From an uncultured Acidobacteriia bacterium (GTDB taxonomy: Bacteria; Acidobacteriota; Terriglobia; Bryobacterales; Bryobacteraceae): a DNA stretch of 64,000 bases. Below are positions 56,011-64,000 of the stretch, piece after piece. The notes under the pieces were generated by a model. It searched no databases and had not been told where the DNA came from. It worked only from the letters and a program-made list of their open reading frames with translations. The DNA lies in the NCBI GenBank assembly GCA_903875575.1, contig CAIQWJ010000019.1, positions 24,436-88,435 on the forward strand. Direction: 5' to 3'. Position 1 is the stretch's first letter. Every line of letters starts with the position of its first letter. The position numbers and the translations under genes were made by a program.

Positions 56011-56046
56011 GTCTTGTAAGAATATCAATGTCCTGTCTGCAAGACA
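56010..56046. promoter_or_regulatory. Inverted repeat between TonB receptor and HTH regulator
   Basis: TGTCTTG at 56010-56016 and CAAGACA at 56040-56046 form a perfect 7-bp inverted repeat with a 23-bp gap, three helical turns centre to centre. It lies between the divergent receptor and HTH-regulator starts and could be the regulator's operator. Confidence 0.4.
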
Positions 56047-56076
56047 AACGGAACAAACATAGACGAACCGGGTAGA

Positions 56077-57213
56077 ATGACCGCATACGCGATGGCGGAG
56101 ATTGAAAACACATTAGGATCGTTGCGGCGGAAGCGCGGCCTCTCGGCAATTGCCCTGGCGGCGGCAGTAGACGTGAGCAGGCAGACCATTTATGCCATGG
56201 AGGCGGGCACTTACGTTCCGAATACCGCCGTAGCGCTGAAGCTGGCGCGGGTGCTGGAAACCACGGTGGAAGAGCTGTTTTCGCTTGCCGTTGACGCGCC
56301 CGAGCCGGAACTGCGGCGGGAAGCAGTTACGCTGCTGCCGGGTTCGGCTGAATTACAGGCAGGCCAGGCGGTGCAGCTTTGCCAGGTGGATAGCCGGCTG
56401 ATGGCGTCGGCACCTTCGCCGGTGCCGTGGTATTTTCCGGCGGCCGATGCGGTGGTGGCGGAGCAGACCCCAGGTAAGGGGAAGACGCGGGTCCAGATCG
56501 TCCATGAAGAGGGCGATTTTCAGAACCGGATTCTTGTTGCGGGCTGCGATCCGGGAATTTCGGTGCTCTCGCGGCATGTGCAGGCCGCGGGAATCGAATT
56601 GGTTCTGGCGCATCGGAACAGTTCGCAGTCGCTGGCGCTCCTGAAAGAGGGCTGCGTTCATGTGGCGGGAACGCATCTGCGGGACGAGGCGAGCGGGGAA
56701 TCGAATCTGCCGGAGATCGGCCGAATGTTTCGGAAGAACACGGTGGCGGTTGTTTCGTTCGCGGTGTGGGAAGAGGGCATTCTGACGGCGCGGGGAAATC
56801 CGAAGGGCATTCGCGGGGTTGAGGATCTGGCGCGGAAGGATGTCGTGATCGTGAATCGGGAGAAGGGCGCGGGGAGCCGGGCGCTGCTGGATTCGCGACT
56901 GAAGGCCGCAGGCATTTCGGCGAAGGCCGTACGTGGTTATGACGATCTGGCACCGGGGCATCTGCCTGCTGCCTGGCGCGTAAAATCCGGGACGGCGGAT
57001 TGCTGTTTGGCCACGCGGGCAGCATCGCGGGTGTTTGGGCTTCAATTCATTCCGCTGATCAGCGAGCGATATGACCTGGCCATTCGGAAATCGCACATGG
57101 AGCTGCCGCGGATTCAGAATCTGCTGGACATTCTGGGGCGGGCGGGCTTTCGACGGGAGCTGGAAGGACTGGGCGGATACGATACGACGGTGACGGGGCA
57201 GAGACTGCTTTAG
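56077..57213 (+). CDS. HTH (XRE) regulator fused to a periplasmic-binding-like domain
   Basis: A 378-residue protein; an ATG at 56092 could also be the start. The N-terminal helix-turn-helix is 'LSAIALAAAVDVSRQTIYAM', followed by 'TYVPNTAVALKLARVL'. From about residue 130 a PBP-like domain appears ('AGCDPGISVLSRHV', 'LARKDVVIVNREKGAGSRA', 'SGTADCCLATRAASRVFGL'), as in PF12727 regulators related to molybdate or tungstate sensing. It probably senses a small ligand and controls a neighbouring target such as the divergent receptor. The ligand is unknown. Confidence 0.85.
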   Translation: MTAYAMAEIENTLGSLRRKRGLSAIALAAAVDVSRQTIYAMEAGTYVPNTAVALKLARVLETTVEELFSLAVDAPEPELRREAVTLLPGSAELQAGQAVQLCQVDSRLMASAPSPVPWYFPAADAVVAEQTPGKGKTRVQIVHEEGDFQNRILVAGCDPGISVLSRHVQAAGIELVLAHRNSSQSLALLKEGCVHVAGTHLRDEASGESNLPEIGRMFRKNTVAVVSFAVWEEGILTARGNPKGIRGVEDLARKDVVIVNREKGAGSRALLDSRLKAAGISAKAVRGYDDLAPGHLPAAWRVKSGTADCCLATRAASRVFGLQFIPLISERYDLAIRKSHMELPRIQNLLDILGRAGFRRELEGLGGYDTTVTGQRLL

Positions 57214-57412
57214 GCTCACTTCCGCGCGTCGATACGTGTGAGTGTAAGCGTGGCGAAACAACCGCCCAGGAGCCGACGACGGCATTGTAGATAGCCTGGT
57301 CGCCGCTCACCGGTGGCGTGGACTTTTGAGCGGTAACCGGCATGCGGGAAGGGCTACTGCCAGGAGCAGGTGATTGCGTATGCCCATTTGATTCCTTTGA
57401 ATGCGGCTGGAT

Positions 57413-58462
57413 TCACGGCTTGCCGGCTGGCGTGACGTCGCGAAACCTTGACCAGTTGCGGACGAGGTTATCGACCACTGTATTGCCGACCTGCCATGCT
57501 GCTTCAAGCGCCGGAAGATAGGCGGCGTAAGAGCCGAGTTTCATGCGCGCGAGATTCTCAGCGGCGGTGACGCCTGGTTGCGGCATATCGAAATTGCTGG
57601 CAGTGCGCAGGACCAGCACGCGGTTGAGATCCACGCGTTTCGCTTTGGCGAGGAGTGTGAGCGACTGCAGCGTACCGGTATCTTCCATTGCCGTAGTGAC
57701 GAATTCACCCTGGCCGCCGGTGTGATAGCGGACCCATTCGGCCGCCCAGTCGTTCAGAAGCGCGCCGTGCCAGAAGGTTCCTGATGAGAGGGTGTCGCCT
57801 TTGAGGACGAAGGGCGGCTTGCGAGCGTTGGCATCGGGGTAGGGGGCGCGCGCGGCCTGCATGGCGGGGGAATCTGCGAGGGGGGCACTCTTCGTGAGTT
57901 GATAAGCCCAGTCGGTCAGGCCAGGCTCGAGATGATAGACCTCGCCTTCGGAGGAATCGCGCGGCTGTTCCCAGGGTGTGGCACCGCGGAGGGGCAGGTA
58001 GCCGGTAGACCAGCCAGTGGGGATTTCGCGGGCGTCGATTTCGCGGGCAAGATCGCCATCGACCACCCATTCAGCCCATGCGGCGGAACCGATGCTGCCG
58101 CGCGCGGGGTTAATGCCTGAGATGCCGGCGACGAGCCAGTAGGCTTTGCTGAGATCGAAGCGGGGGTCCATGCCGAGAGCCATGACGGCGGCGGTGGATT
58201 TCGCGGTGCCGACGCCGGTGAGCAGGGCGAGTACGCCGTCCTTGTTCATGCGGAGATCGTGGTAGCCCTGGGGGAATGGAATGACGCGGTCGAGATGATT
58301 GCGTTCCACCCAGTACTGGAGTTCGCCGGGCTGATCACCCGCATCGGCACCGCGTTCGAACATGGCGATGATGACCACTTTGACGGGGATGGGGCGGGTC
58401 TGCGGGAAGAGGGGGAGGACAGATAGGAGGCCGAGCATTGCGGCGTGAAGAGCGCGACTCAT
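57413..58462 (-). CDS. Purine nucleoside permease (NUP family), exported
   Basis: About 349 residues from the ATG at 58462, chosen because a signal peptide follows ('ALHAAMLGLLSVLPLFPQ'); an upstream ATG at 58510 adds 16 residues. The NUP family signatures are 'VKVVIIAMFERGADAGDQPG', 'LLTGVGTAKSTAAVMALGMD', 'YWLVAGISGINPARGSIGSA' and 'GEFVTTAMEDTGTL'. The family was first described as a fungal nucleoside permease, though the sequence resembles nucleoside-phosphorylase-type hydrolases, so periplasmic nucleoside handling is likely. Confidence 0.85.
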   Translation of the reverse strand: MSRALHAAMLGLLSVLPLFPQTRPIPVKVVIIAMFERGADAGDQPGELQYWVERNHLDRVIPFPQGYHDLRMNKDGVLALLTGVGTAKSTAAVMALGMDPRFDLSKAYWLVAGISGINPARGSIGSAAWAEWVVDGDLAREIDAREIPTGWSTGYLPLRGATPWEQPRDSSEGEVYHLEPGLTDWAYQLTKSAPLADSPAMQAARAPYPDANARKPPFVLKGDTLSSGTFWHGALLNDWAAEWVRYHTGGQGEFVTTAMEDTGTLQSLTLLAKAKRVDLNRVLVLRTASNFDMPQPGVTAAENLARMKLGSYAAYLPALEAAWQVGNTVVDNLVRNWSRFRDVTPAGKP

Positions 58463-58695
58463 GCCACATGCTAACGCAGGTGCTCTTACGGGATTCAACT
58501 GCGGGAACATTCGCCGGATTGCGGTGTCTGATACAGCATGCCAGTGAACACGGGAAGCGGCCAGGTGCAGGCGGCGAGCAATGCGACACCGATGATTTAC
58601 GTGCTCTTGGTGCTGCTCGGCATTGTTTGACAGCGATCACCTAATAGTGATCGCGTTCATGGCGATTGCACCGGTGCGGCAGGCGGGACCGGCTA

Positions 58696-58833
58696 ATGCA
58701 GGTGTTCGAACGGCGCGGCGAGCGGGTGTTGTTTGTGAAAGCGGCGGACAGTCTGGAGTATTCGGTGGTGGCGGCAGCGATTGATCCGGCGCATGGCGTG
58801 AGTATTGATCGCTTGGCACTGATGCCGCGGTGA
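58696..58833 (+). pseudogene. Possible 3' fragment of a decayed gene
   Basis: A 45-residue frame ('QVFERRGERVLFVKAADSLE', ending 'GVSIDRLALMPR') with coding-like composition but no recognised family and no full-length gene around it. It may be the tail of a lost gene, or chance. The rest of the 328 bp between the NUP gene (57413-58510 at most) and the methyltransferase shows nothing else. Confidence 0.25.
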
Positions 58834-58838
58834 GGCGA

Positions 58839-59456
58839 CTACGGCTTCTTCCGCATCACCCAGGTTGTCATTGCGCGCTGGTTGTGGACGATGGTGGTCT
58901 TGATCGGGTCGGAGAATTCACCGCCCAGCCGTGCGGCGGCGGCCTCGAGGATCGGCACATCGACAAGATAACGCTCCGCGCCATCGGGTGAACGGAAGCG
59001 CCGGCCGCCCAGGCATTCCAACTGGCCTTCCATGCCGATGGTGGAGGCGAGTCGGCAAAAGAAGAGACCTCCGGGTGTCAGCACGCGCCACATGCCCTGA
59101 AGCATGGCCTCGAAATGATCGTCGTCCTGTGCGAAATGGAGCACGGTGTTACTGATGACGACGTCGAAGGAGGCATCTTCGAAGGACATGCGTTCCACGG
59201 ATTCCACGCGGAAGTTCGATGCGGGCAGCGAGGGCGCGAGTCTTCGCGCGAGCGAGCGAATTTTGTCAATGGATCCGGAGTCCACGTCAGCGGCGAAGAT
59301 TTCGTAGCCTTCCCGCAGGAGATAAACGAGGTTACGACCGTGGCCGCAGCCGGCATCGAGAATTGCCATGCCGGGCGCGATGCGGCCCTTCAGCAGTTGA
59401 TCGAAGAGGTAGATGTCGATCTGGTCGAATTGTTCCTGAAGCAGGGATTTTGGCAT
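58839..59456 (-). CDS. SAM-dependent methyltransferase (class I)
   Basis: A 205-residue enzyme. Motif I is 'MAILDAGCGHGRNLVYLLRE', the acidic motif II 'IFAADVDSGSIDKIRSLARR', and the post-II 'FDVVISNTVLHFA' and 'VLTPGGLFFCRLAS' segments complete the Rossmann core. It belongs to the Methyltransf_11/25 group. No neighbouring gene points to a substrate. Confidence 0.88.
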   Translation of the reverse strand: MPKSLLQEQFDQIDIYLFDQLLKGRIAPGMAILDAGCGHGRNLVYLLREGYEIFAADVDSGSIDKIRSLARRLAPSLPASNFRVESVERMSFEDASFDVVISNTVLHFAQDDDHFEAMLQGMWRVLTPGGLFFCRLASTIGMEGQLECLGGRRFRSPDGAERYLVDVPILEAAAARLGGEFSDPIKTTIVHNQRAMTTWVMRKKP

Positions 59457-59774
59457 TCAGTCTAATGATCTCGTGCAGCAGTTCGTCAGATTCTCCCGAC
59501 CTCGACCGGAGATCTCGGTACCGAAAACGCTCCTACTCCGGCTTTGCTATCGCCTGGACGGGGGCCGGGTTATCGACCGTCCGACCCCAAACTGTCTCTC
59601 CATCGTGTCAGTACGTTGCTCACATTTATCCCGATCCCGTCCGTTGTAGATGTGTATTGAACAGGAGCAAGCTTCCCAGGACCGAACTTCAGGATTACCA
59701 CAACCAGCTGCGCTTTGTTCCACCAGGTTCAACTCTCCTTGGGCGCTGCTGAGAGATGGTTCTTCCACATATCG
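59457..59774. other. Intergenic region without recognised gene
   Basis: No gene is recognised in these 318 bp. A 73-residue frame on the minus strand (59547-59768) has several Cys and Asn residues but no family match or clear ribosome-binding site, so I do not call it. Confidence 0.4.
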
Positions 59775-60221
59775 TTATCCTCGCTTCTTTCTCCGCTCCG
59801 AAGTGGTGGAATAGCCGCGGCTACGGTCGATATCCTGGACGTGGACGGTCACGGAGGCAAGGCCGGGCAAGTCCGCCGTGAATTCGTCAACCACGTGGCC
59901 CAACTCTTCCGCTGCCCGGACACGGGCCTGGGCGGAACGGCCCGGGATGTCATTCCCCACAGCCAGAATGACGTGCAGGAACCGCTTGGCGGAGTCCCCG
60001 CCAACACCGGCGCAGTGCACGGGAATAATGGCGTGCTTGAGGTTGTGGAGATTGATCATCGGCACTTCGGCCGGTTCCTTGTGAGGCGCGGGATTCTCCA
60101 TGCGAAAGTCCGCGACGGTGCCGACGAGAAGGGCGAGGAGCTTCTCCGCATCGAAGCCCGTAGCCTTGCGAAATTCGGCTGTCAGCCAGTCGGCGGGTAT
60201 TTCCAGTCTGAGGTGTGGCAT
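59775..60221 (-). CDS. Possible 5-carboxymethyl-2-hydroxymuconate isomerase-like tautomerase
   Basis: A 148-residue protein beginning 'MPHLRLEIPADWL', with Pro at position 2 as in the tautomerase superfamily, where Pro1 is the catalytic base after Met removal. The length and the 'FLHVILAVGNDIPGRSAQAR' stretch fit the CHMI group, but identity is not strong. It could act on keto-enol substrates. It lies downstream of the GT-C-like gene on the same strand after 247 bp. Confidence 0.5.
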   Translation of the reverse strand: MPHLRLEIPADWLTAEFRKATGFDAEKLLALLVGTVADFRMENPAPHKEPAEVPMINLHNLKHAIIPVHCAGVGGDSAKRFLHVILAVGNDIPGRSAQARVRAAEELGHVVDEFTADLPGLASVTVHVQDIDRSRGYSTTSERRKKRG

Positions 60222-60468
60222 GTGGGACTATTCTGCTTCCTGTTGGGATGGCTTCAGTTTGGATTTTAGCGGCATCCCATGGCTTGCCTGAACACGTCCC
60301 CACCGCCGTGTTCATCCTGGAGTTCGCCGTTTTCGTCCCGACCCGGACAGTGCGGTATGCCCCGACACTGGCGGCGTTAAGATTCCGCGTGCCCCAACTC
60401 CGCACCGGGCCGGTATACTTCTCGGAGACTTCCTGCCGCTGCCCTCGCCGCGCGAAGCCCTTGCACGG
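60222..60468. other. Intergenic region upstream of the tautomerase gene
   Basis: No gene is recognised in these 247 bp. Short frames on either strand have no family signature. It should carry the promoter of the CHMI-like gene. Confidence 0.35.
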
Positions 60469-62964
60469 CTACTCGACCGCAAACGAATCGAGATCGACGG
60501 CCACTCCAGTCGAATCTTTCGACTTCTCTCCCGTGACGCGAACCACTGCCGTGTGGCGGCCTTTCGCCAGGCAACAGAATTTCGCCGTGCTTTGCCATTC
60601 GATAGCAGGAGAATAAAGATCGATGGTTCCCTTGCTCACACCGTCGATCGTGACCTCCGCCCGCCCACGGTTGGGCGCTCGCGTGAAGACATAAATCAGG
60701 GCGGTGCCTTCAAAAGCGAGCGCGACCTCGGAATCCGGACTCTCGGAAAAGCTGATGGTCTGGAGGTCCGCTTGACTGAAAGCCGTACTGTGCGCCCATG
60801 TTCCGCGGAACTGCACGGCCTTGTCGGCGTCATCATACGTACCCTGCTGCACCAACTGGAGGGGTGGAAGAAGCGAATCCGCAACAGCTTTGAGCGTTGG
60901 CTGATCGTCGGTGTCGCATTCCGGCCGGAGAACAGCCAGAGAATAAGCGCCATCGCGGAACTGCTCCCTGGAGCACACGGTAATGAAATCCCGAATATCG
61001 CTGGTCTCCGATCCCGAAAAGCCTTCGACAATGAAATACTTTATCTTCCATTGCCGGAACAGTCGCGCCAGATTCGGCACGCCGCGCGTGGCGCGAATCT
61101 GCATCAGTATTGGCCACTGATGCGAGAATGCTCCATAAGCGTCTCCCTCGATATCGGCTATGTCGGCAGCGGTGGCAAGGTAAACCGGGGATTGCGGATG
61201 ATCCCGGCTGAATTTCCGCACGATGTAGCGGAGAGGAAACTCATCCCGAAGAAAAGCCTCACGCCCGGCAGGAGAAAACGGGTTCTTCGCATAAAAGTCC
61301 TTTTGGTACCAGCCCGCTGCCGGAAAGAACCAGATGTTCAGCCCCACACACGCAGCCAGGAACACAAGACACGCGTAGTAAAGCCAACGCCGGTTGGCGG
61401 CGATCCAGTTAAGAAAGACGGCAAACGGTATGGCGAAGAGCGTCAGCGCCGGGTACATATACCGAGCGTTCGGCAAGGCGATGAGAACCGCAAGAAAACC
61501 TCCGGTCGCGACCAGTGCCGTAAATGACGTGTCCCTGCGCTTCAATGCGACGCCCCCCAACAGAGCCAGTGGAACAATCAGAAGGAACTGAAAGCCCAGG
61601 GAACCGTCCTGACCCTCGTAGTACAAATGCGTCCGGAACGTCAGGTCAAAGGGAGTTTCCCAAGTCACCGGCTGACGAAATCGCGGATCGTTGAGGTCGG
61701 CATTGTGATCCAGAACCGGAGAGGGAAACTGGCGATTCAGGAAGGGATAGAGCGGATCGCGCGTCTTCCACCACGCAATCGCGTAGCTGGGAGCGGCTGC
61801 CCCGAGAAACAGCAGACCTGCCAGCGCGAATGTTAATAAGGGCCGGAAGTTATTCGATTTCCTGCGCCGCAGAACTTCAAACGCCGCGAACAATACAATG
61901 AAGCCAGCAATGGATAGTGCGCCGAACTTGGTTGCCAGAGCCGTCCCGCTCAGCCCCATGGCGAGGTAAAGGGACTTCTTCTCTCCGGTTGCCGCGAATC
62001 CTCCGAGCGCGGTTACCGCTCCCAGAATGACCGCTGCGAGAAGGTTTTCAATAAAGAGCGAGCCTGTGACCAGTTCCACCATAGGAGTGGTTGTGAACAG
62101 CGCCAGCAGCAGCAGGCAAACCGGGCGGGGCAGCAAGCGGCGAACCGCCGTCCAGATCTGCAGCTCTATCAACAGCAGCATCGCCAGATTTATGAGGCGC
62201 GCGGCCATCTCTCCGCCGAAAAGACCGGTAATCGAAAAGATCCAGTCACCGCCCATCGGCATGACCGACCAGAGGAGCCTGCCAGGCTGAAATGTCATGG
62301 CGTGATGCGCGGCAATGTTATTGACGATCGCCAGATGCATCGCAAGACCGTCTGTTCCGGTTTCCGGCTTCAGCGTGACAAGCCAGGTCATCGTGAACGA
62401 GAACAACAACGCCGCGAAAGCCGCGCGTTCAGCCCATGACGTCAGCTTTGCCGAACCCAGCAAACGCCCCCACCGCGCCAGCCGCCGCGTGGTTCCGCGC
62501 AGGTTCGCGAGGATCGGCGCGGCGAGCAGTGCACCCCAAACCAGCGGATAATTCACCGGGAAACGCGCCATCAGCGTCATCAGAAAGATGAAGATTCCAG
62601 TGCCCGCGAGAACGGAGCGGACGTCTGCTTCCGGAGAACCAGGCTCCTTTTCACGGAGAACCAGCGCCCCCAGCGCGCACACGGAGACCAGGAAGAAGAC
62701 GACGGCGAAGACGGCCGCCGGCCCTGTGGAAACAACCGTGGCCAGGAAAATCAGCCCCACAGCTATGGAAATAAAGAACCGGGGGATGAGGAAGAGCGCG
62801 GGAACCACAAGAGCCAGAAACCAGACCGTAAAATGTCCGAATCGCGTGAGGCCGATCGGGCTCCAGATCGGCTGAGAAAACAGGTCGCCTGTGCGTATGC
62901 CATACACCTCTGCCGTCACAACCGCGGCAAATATCAGAATGGCGAGGAAGGCCGAAACGCGCAC
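60469..62964 (-). CDS. Large polytopic glycosyltransferase-like membrane protein (GT-C type)
   Basis: An 831-residue protein, GTG start at 62964. It has about 14 membrane helices across the first two thirds ('AVYLLRE'-type charged loops are absent; typical are 'FLALVVPALFLIPRFFISIA' and 'FAVVFFLVSVCALGALVL'). The loop 'TLKPETGTDGLAMHLAIVNN' after an early helix resembles the Asp-containing loop of GT-C enzymes. A soluble C-terminal part ends in a beta-sandwich ('VALAFEGTALIYVFTRAP', 'VTIDGVSKGTIDLYSP', 'VAVDLDSFAVE'). Lipid-linked-sugar transfer is likely; specificity unknown. Confidence 0.7.
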   Translation of the reverse strand: MRVSAFLAILIFAAVVTAEVYGIRTGDLFSQPIWSPIGLTRFGHFTVWFLALVVPALFLIPRFFISIAVGLIFLATVVSTGPAAVFAVVFFLVSVCALGALVLREKEPGSPEADVRSVLAGTGIFIFLMTLMARFPVNYPLVWGALLAAPILANLRGTTRRLARWGRLLGSAKLTSWAERAAFAALLFSFTMTWLVTLKPETGTDGLAMHLAIVNNIAAHHAMTFQPGRLLWSVMPMGGDWIFSITGLFGGEMAARLINLAMLLLIELQIWTAVRRLLPRPVCLLLLALFTTTPMVELVTGSLFIENLLAAVILGAVTALGGFAATGEKKSLYLAMGLSGTALATKFGALSIAGFIVLFAAFEVLRRRKSNNFRPLLTFALAGLLFLGAAAPSYAIAWWKTRDPLYPFLNRQFPSPVLDHNADLNDPRFRQPVTWETPFDLTFRTHLYYEGQDGSLGFQFLLIVPLALLGGVALKRRDTSFTALVATGGFLAVLIALPNARYMYPALTLFAIPFAVFLNWIAANRRWLYYACLVFLAACVGLNIWFFPAAGWYQKDFYAKNPFSPAGREAFLRDEFPLRYIVRKFSRDHPQSPVYLATAADIADIEGDAYGAFSHQWPILMQIRATRGVPNLARLFRQWKIKYFIVEGFSGSETSDIRDFITVCSREQFRDGAYSLAVLRPECDTDDQPTLKAVADSLLPPLQLVQQGTYDDADKAVQFRGTWAHSTAFSQADLQTISFSESPDSEVALAFEGTALIYVFTRAPNRGRAEVTIDGVSKGTIDLYSPAIEWQSTAKFCCLAKGRHTAVVRVTGEKSKDSTGVAVDLDSFAVE

Positions 62965-63734
62965 CGGCAGCCGTGAACTTCCTTCCGGGGAGACGTGCGA
63001 TCCGTGTGAGTCCAGGTTGGTTCCGGTGAGTTCAGCTGCGATGCAGTTCAGATTATCATAACGCCAAAATCACCGGCACACTCTCTTGGTTTCTGTCAAC
63101 GCAATGTGAGAAGTTCCGAATAGCGGAAAGTAGAAAGTTCCCTGTTCGAGCCACTTGCGGATTGGTGTAGCCTCCTGCAGTTCGGACGGCATCTCCTCAT
63201 CGGGTCCGGAACTGGCCGACAGAATACAACGTGACCATGGCTCGGGCGGGCCGCCCACGAGATATCGGAAGAGCAACGCCGGGCTTACGGAGGACGGACT
63301 GCCGGGTGTAGATGGCGGTTGTTGTCCGGGTCGGGCCAGACACTTTCTCCGTTGTTTTAACCGGTGTCGGCTCTTTCCGTTCCGAGTCGGGAGAAACGGC
63401 CTTCGGTAAAGCCGGAGAGGGGTAAACTTGGCGGGGCAAGTCGAACGTCAGAAAAAACGGAGAGAGGCGAAAGCCCCAAATGGCCGCCAGTTGGGCACTT
63501 CAGACGGGGCCAGTCTGTCAACCAAACACACGTAAGAGATAGCAGCTACAGAATTTGGCTCAATTCGCCCCTGACATCATTTTCACCGGCTGGTTAACAG
63601 GGCCACCCACTAAGTTATTGAAAACACAACATCGGCGCTCGGCCCGGAATTGCTGTTCTGATCTGCGGATGGAACGGCCCGAGCCATACAGCGCCACGAA
63701 CATCAAAACAGAGAAATGGGGTAGTGCGGAGTCC
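62965..63734. other. Long stretch without recognisable gene
   Basis: I find no gene I can support in these 770 bp. Several 60- to 90-residue frames occur on both strands, but they overlap each other and lack family signatures and ribosome-binding sites. The region may hold remains of a mobile element or an AbiE partner, but no inverted ends were found. Confidence 0.45.
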
Positions 63735-64000
63735 TTAAGACCAGGGACCGCCAGGAATCCACTCGCGTCCAGCGGCACCCTCGTGGCGTTGGGCATCCAG
63801 CGCTGCCTTAAGAAAAGCCGCGATGTATCCGCCAACTGCCGGAAGTTTCGGCAGGTCGCCCAGGGCGAGCCGCGTCCCGACCGCCGTCCACTGAGTCAGC
63901 TTTGCGGGGTCCTCCAGAAACTCGCCGGTCAGTGCGAGCGGCAAGTCTTCGGGTACTGGCGTCTGGCGCCGCTCAAATGTGCTCCCGATGGCACGCGCCA
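63735..64000 (-). CDS. Nucleotidyltransferase AbiEii/AbiGii-type toxin, C-terminal part
   Basis: The frame runs in from the right window edge and stops at 63735; about 88 residues are visible. 'STFERRQTPVPEDLPLALTG' and 'EFLEDPAKLTQWTAVGTRLA' match the C-terminal region of AbiEii/AbiGii nucleotidyltransferases, toxins of abortive-infection type IV systems. The catalytic 'GSD' region lies outside the window, as would the AbiEi antitoxin gene upstream. Partial gene. Confidence 0.6.
   Translation of the reverse strand, partial: ARAIGSTFERRQTPVPEDLPLALTGEFLEDPAKLTQWTAVGTRLALGDLPKLPAVGGYIAAFLKAALDAQRHEGAAGREWIPGGPWS

Noticed and set aside
59547..59768. 73-codon Cys-containing frame as a small secreted peptide or RiPP
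   Set aside because: No leader motif, no modifying enzyme beside it and no ribosome-binding site.
63364..63597. 77-codon frame in the gene-poor right end
   Set aside because: No family pattern, no ribosome-binding site, overlapping frames on the other strand; perhaps debris.

Overview
The window looks like a piece of chromosome from an Acidobacteriota bacterium of the Solibacter/Bryobacter type (order Bryobacterales). The case rests on a secreted protein carrying the TIGR03437 'Solibacter C-terminal' pattern, an Oar-like TonB receptor with an N-terminal carboxypeptidase-regulatory domain, a Ser/Thr kinase fused to TolB/TPR repeats, and a GC-rich genome with many secreted Ig-like proteins. 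This is inference from gene families; no rRNA is present to confirm it.

Layout. 1-5151 is a lasso-peptide cluster: RRE/PqqD-like protein, B2 leader peptidase, HPr-kinase-like protein, an unlisted precursor gene (1890..2069, minus), the Asn-synthetase-like cyclase and a nucleotidyltransferase-fold protein. 5164-10411 is the replication block gyrB-dnaN-dnaA (minus), with a candidate oriC between dnaN and dnaA. 10686-13638 holds a DinB protein, tRNA-Gly and a sulfur-assimilation run: cysH, cysC and a PHP phosphoesterase that may clear PAP. 13674-17858 is a 1394-residue secreted Ig-like protein ending in a terminator that overlaps its stop codon. 18116-22822 has tRNA-Ser, a KdpD/KdpE-like two-component pair, a MerR regulator, and parB-parA with two perfect parS sites; mnmG, purD and tRNA-Arg follow. 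26225-32197 is metabolic: a membrane GT2, a Thr/Ser dehydratase, an SMP-30 protein and an M28 peptidase.

32494-37437 is an apparent five-gene run of secreted proteins of unknown role; the last three genes are tandem copies with a 684-bp unit. 37577-38456 carries a VapBC module and a truncated TacA-like antitoxin. 38520-40886 has an ECF sigma factor with a membrane partner, endonuclease IV and a small membrane protein.

40922-52801 is the most unusual part. It holds a flavin monooxygenase, a terpene-cyclase-like alpha/alpha-barrel protein with a DCDST motif, a flavin amine oxidase, a 64-residue NHLP/Nif11-like precursor-type peptide, a class I isoprenoid-synthase-like protein with two Asp-rich motifs, a Ser/Thr kinase, a GT1 glycosyltransferase, a YfhO-like membrane protein and an MFS/BT1-like transporter. 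I read it as a candidate natural-product cluster joining a RiPP-type peptide with terpenoid-type enzymes.

52798-64000 has a TonB receptor divergent from an HTH/periplasmic-binding-protein regulator, a NUP-family nucleoside protein, a methyltransferase, a CHMI-like tautomerase, a large GT-C-like membrane protein, about 770 bp without a recognisable gene, and the C-terminal part of an AbiEii-type nucleotidyltransferase.
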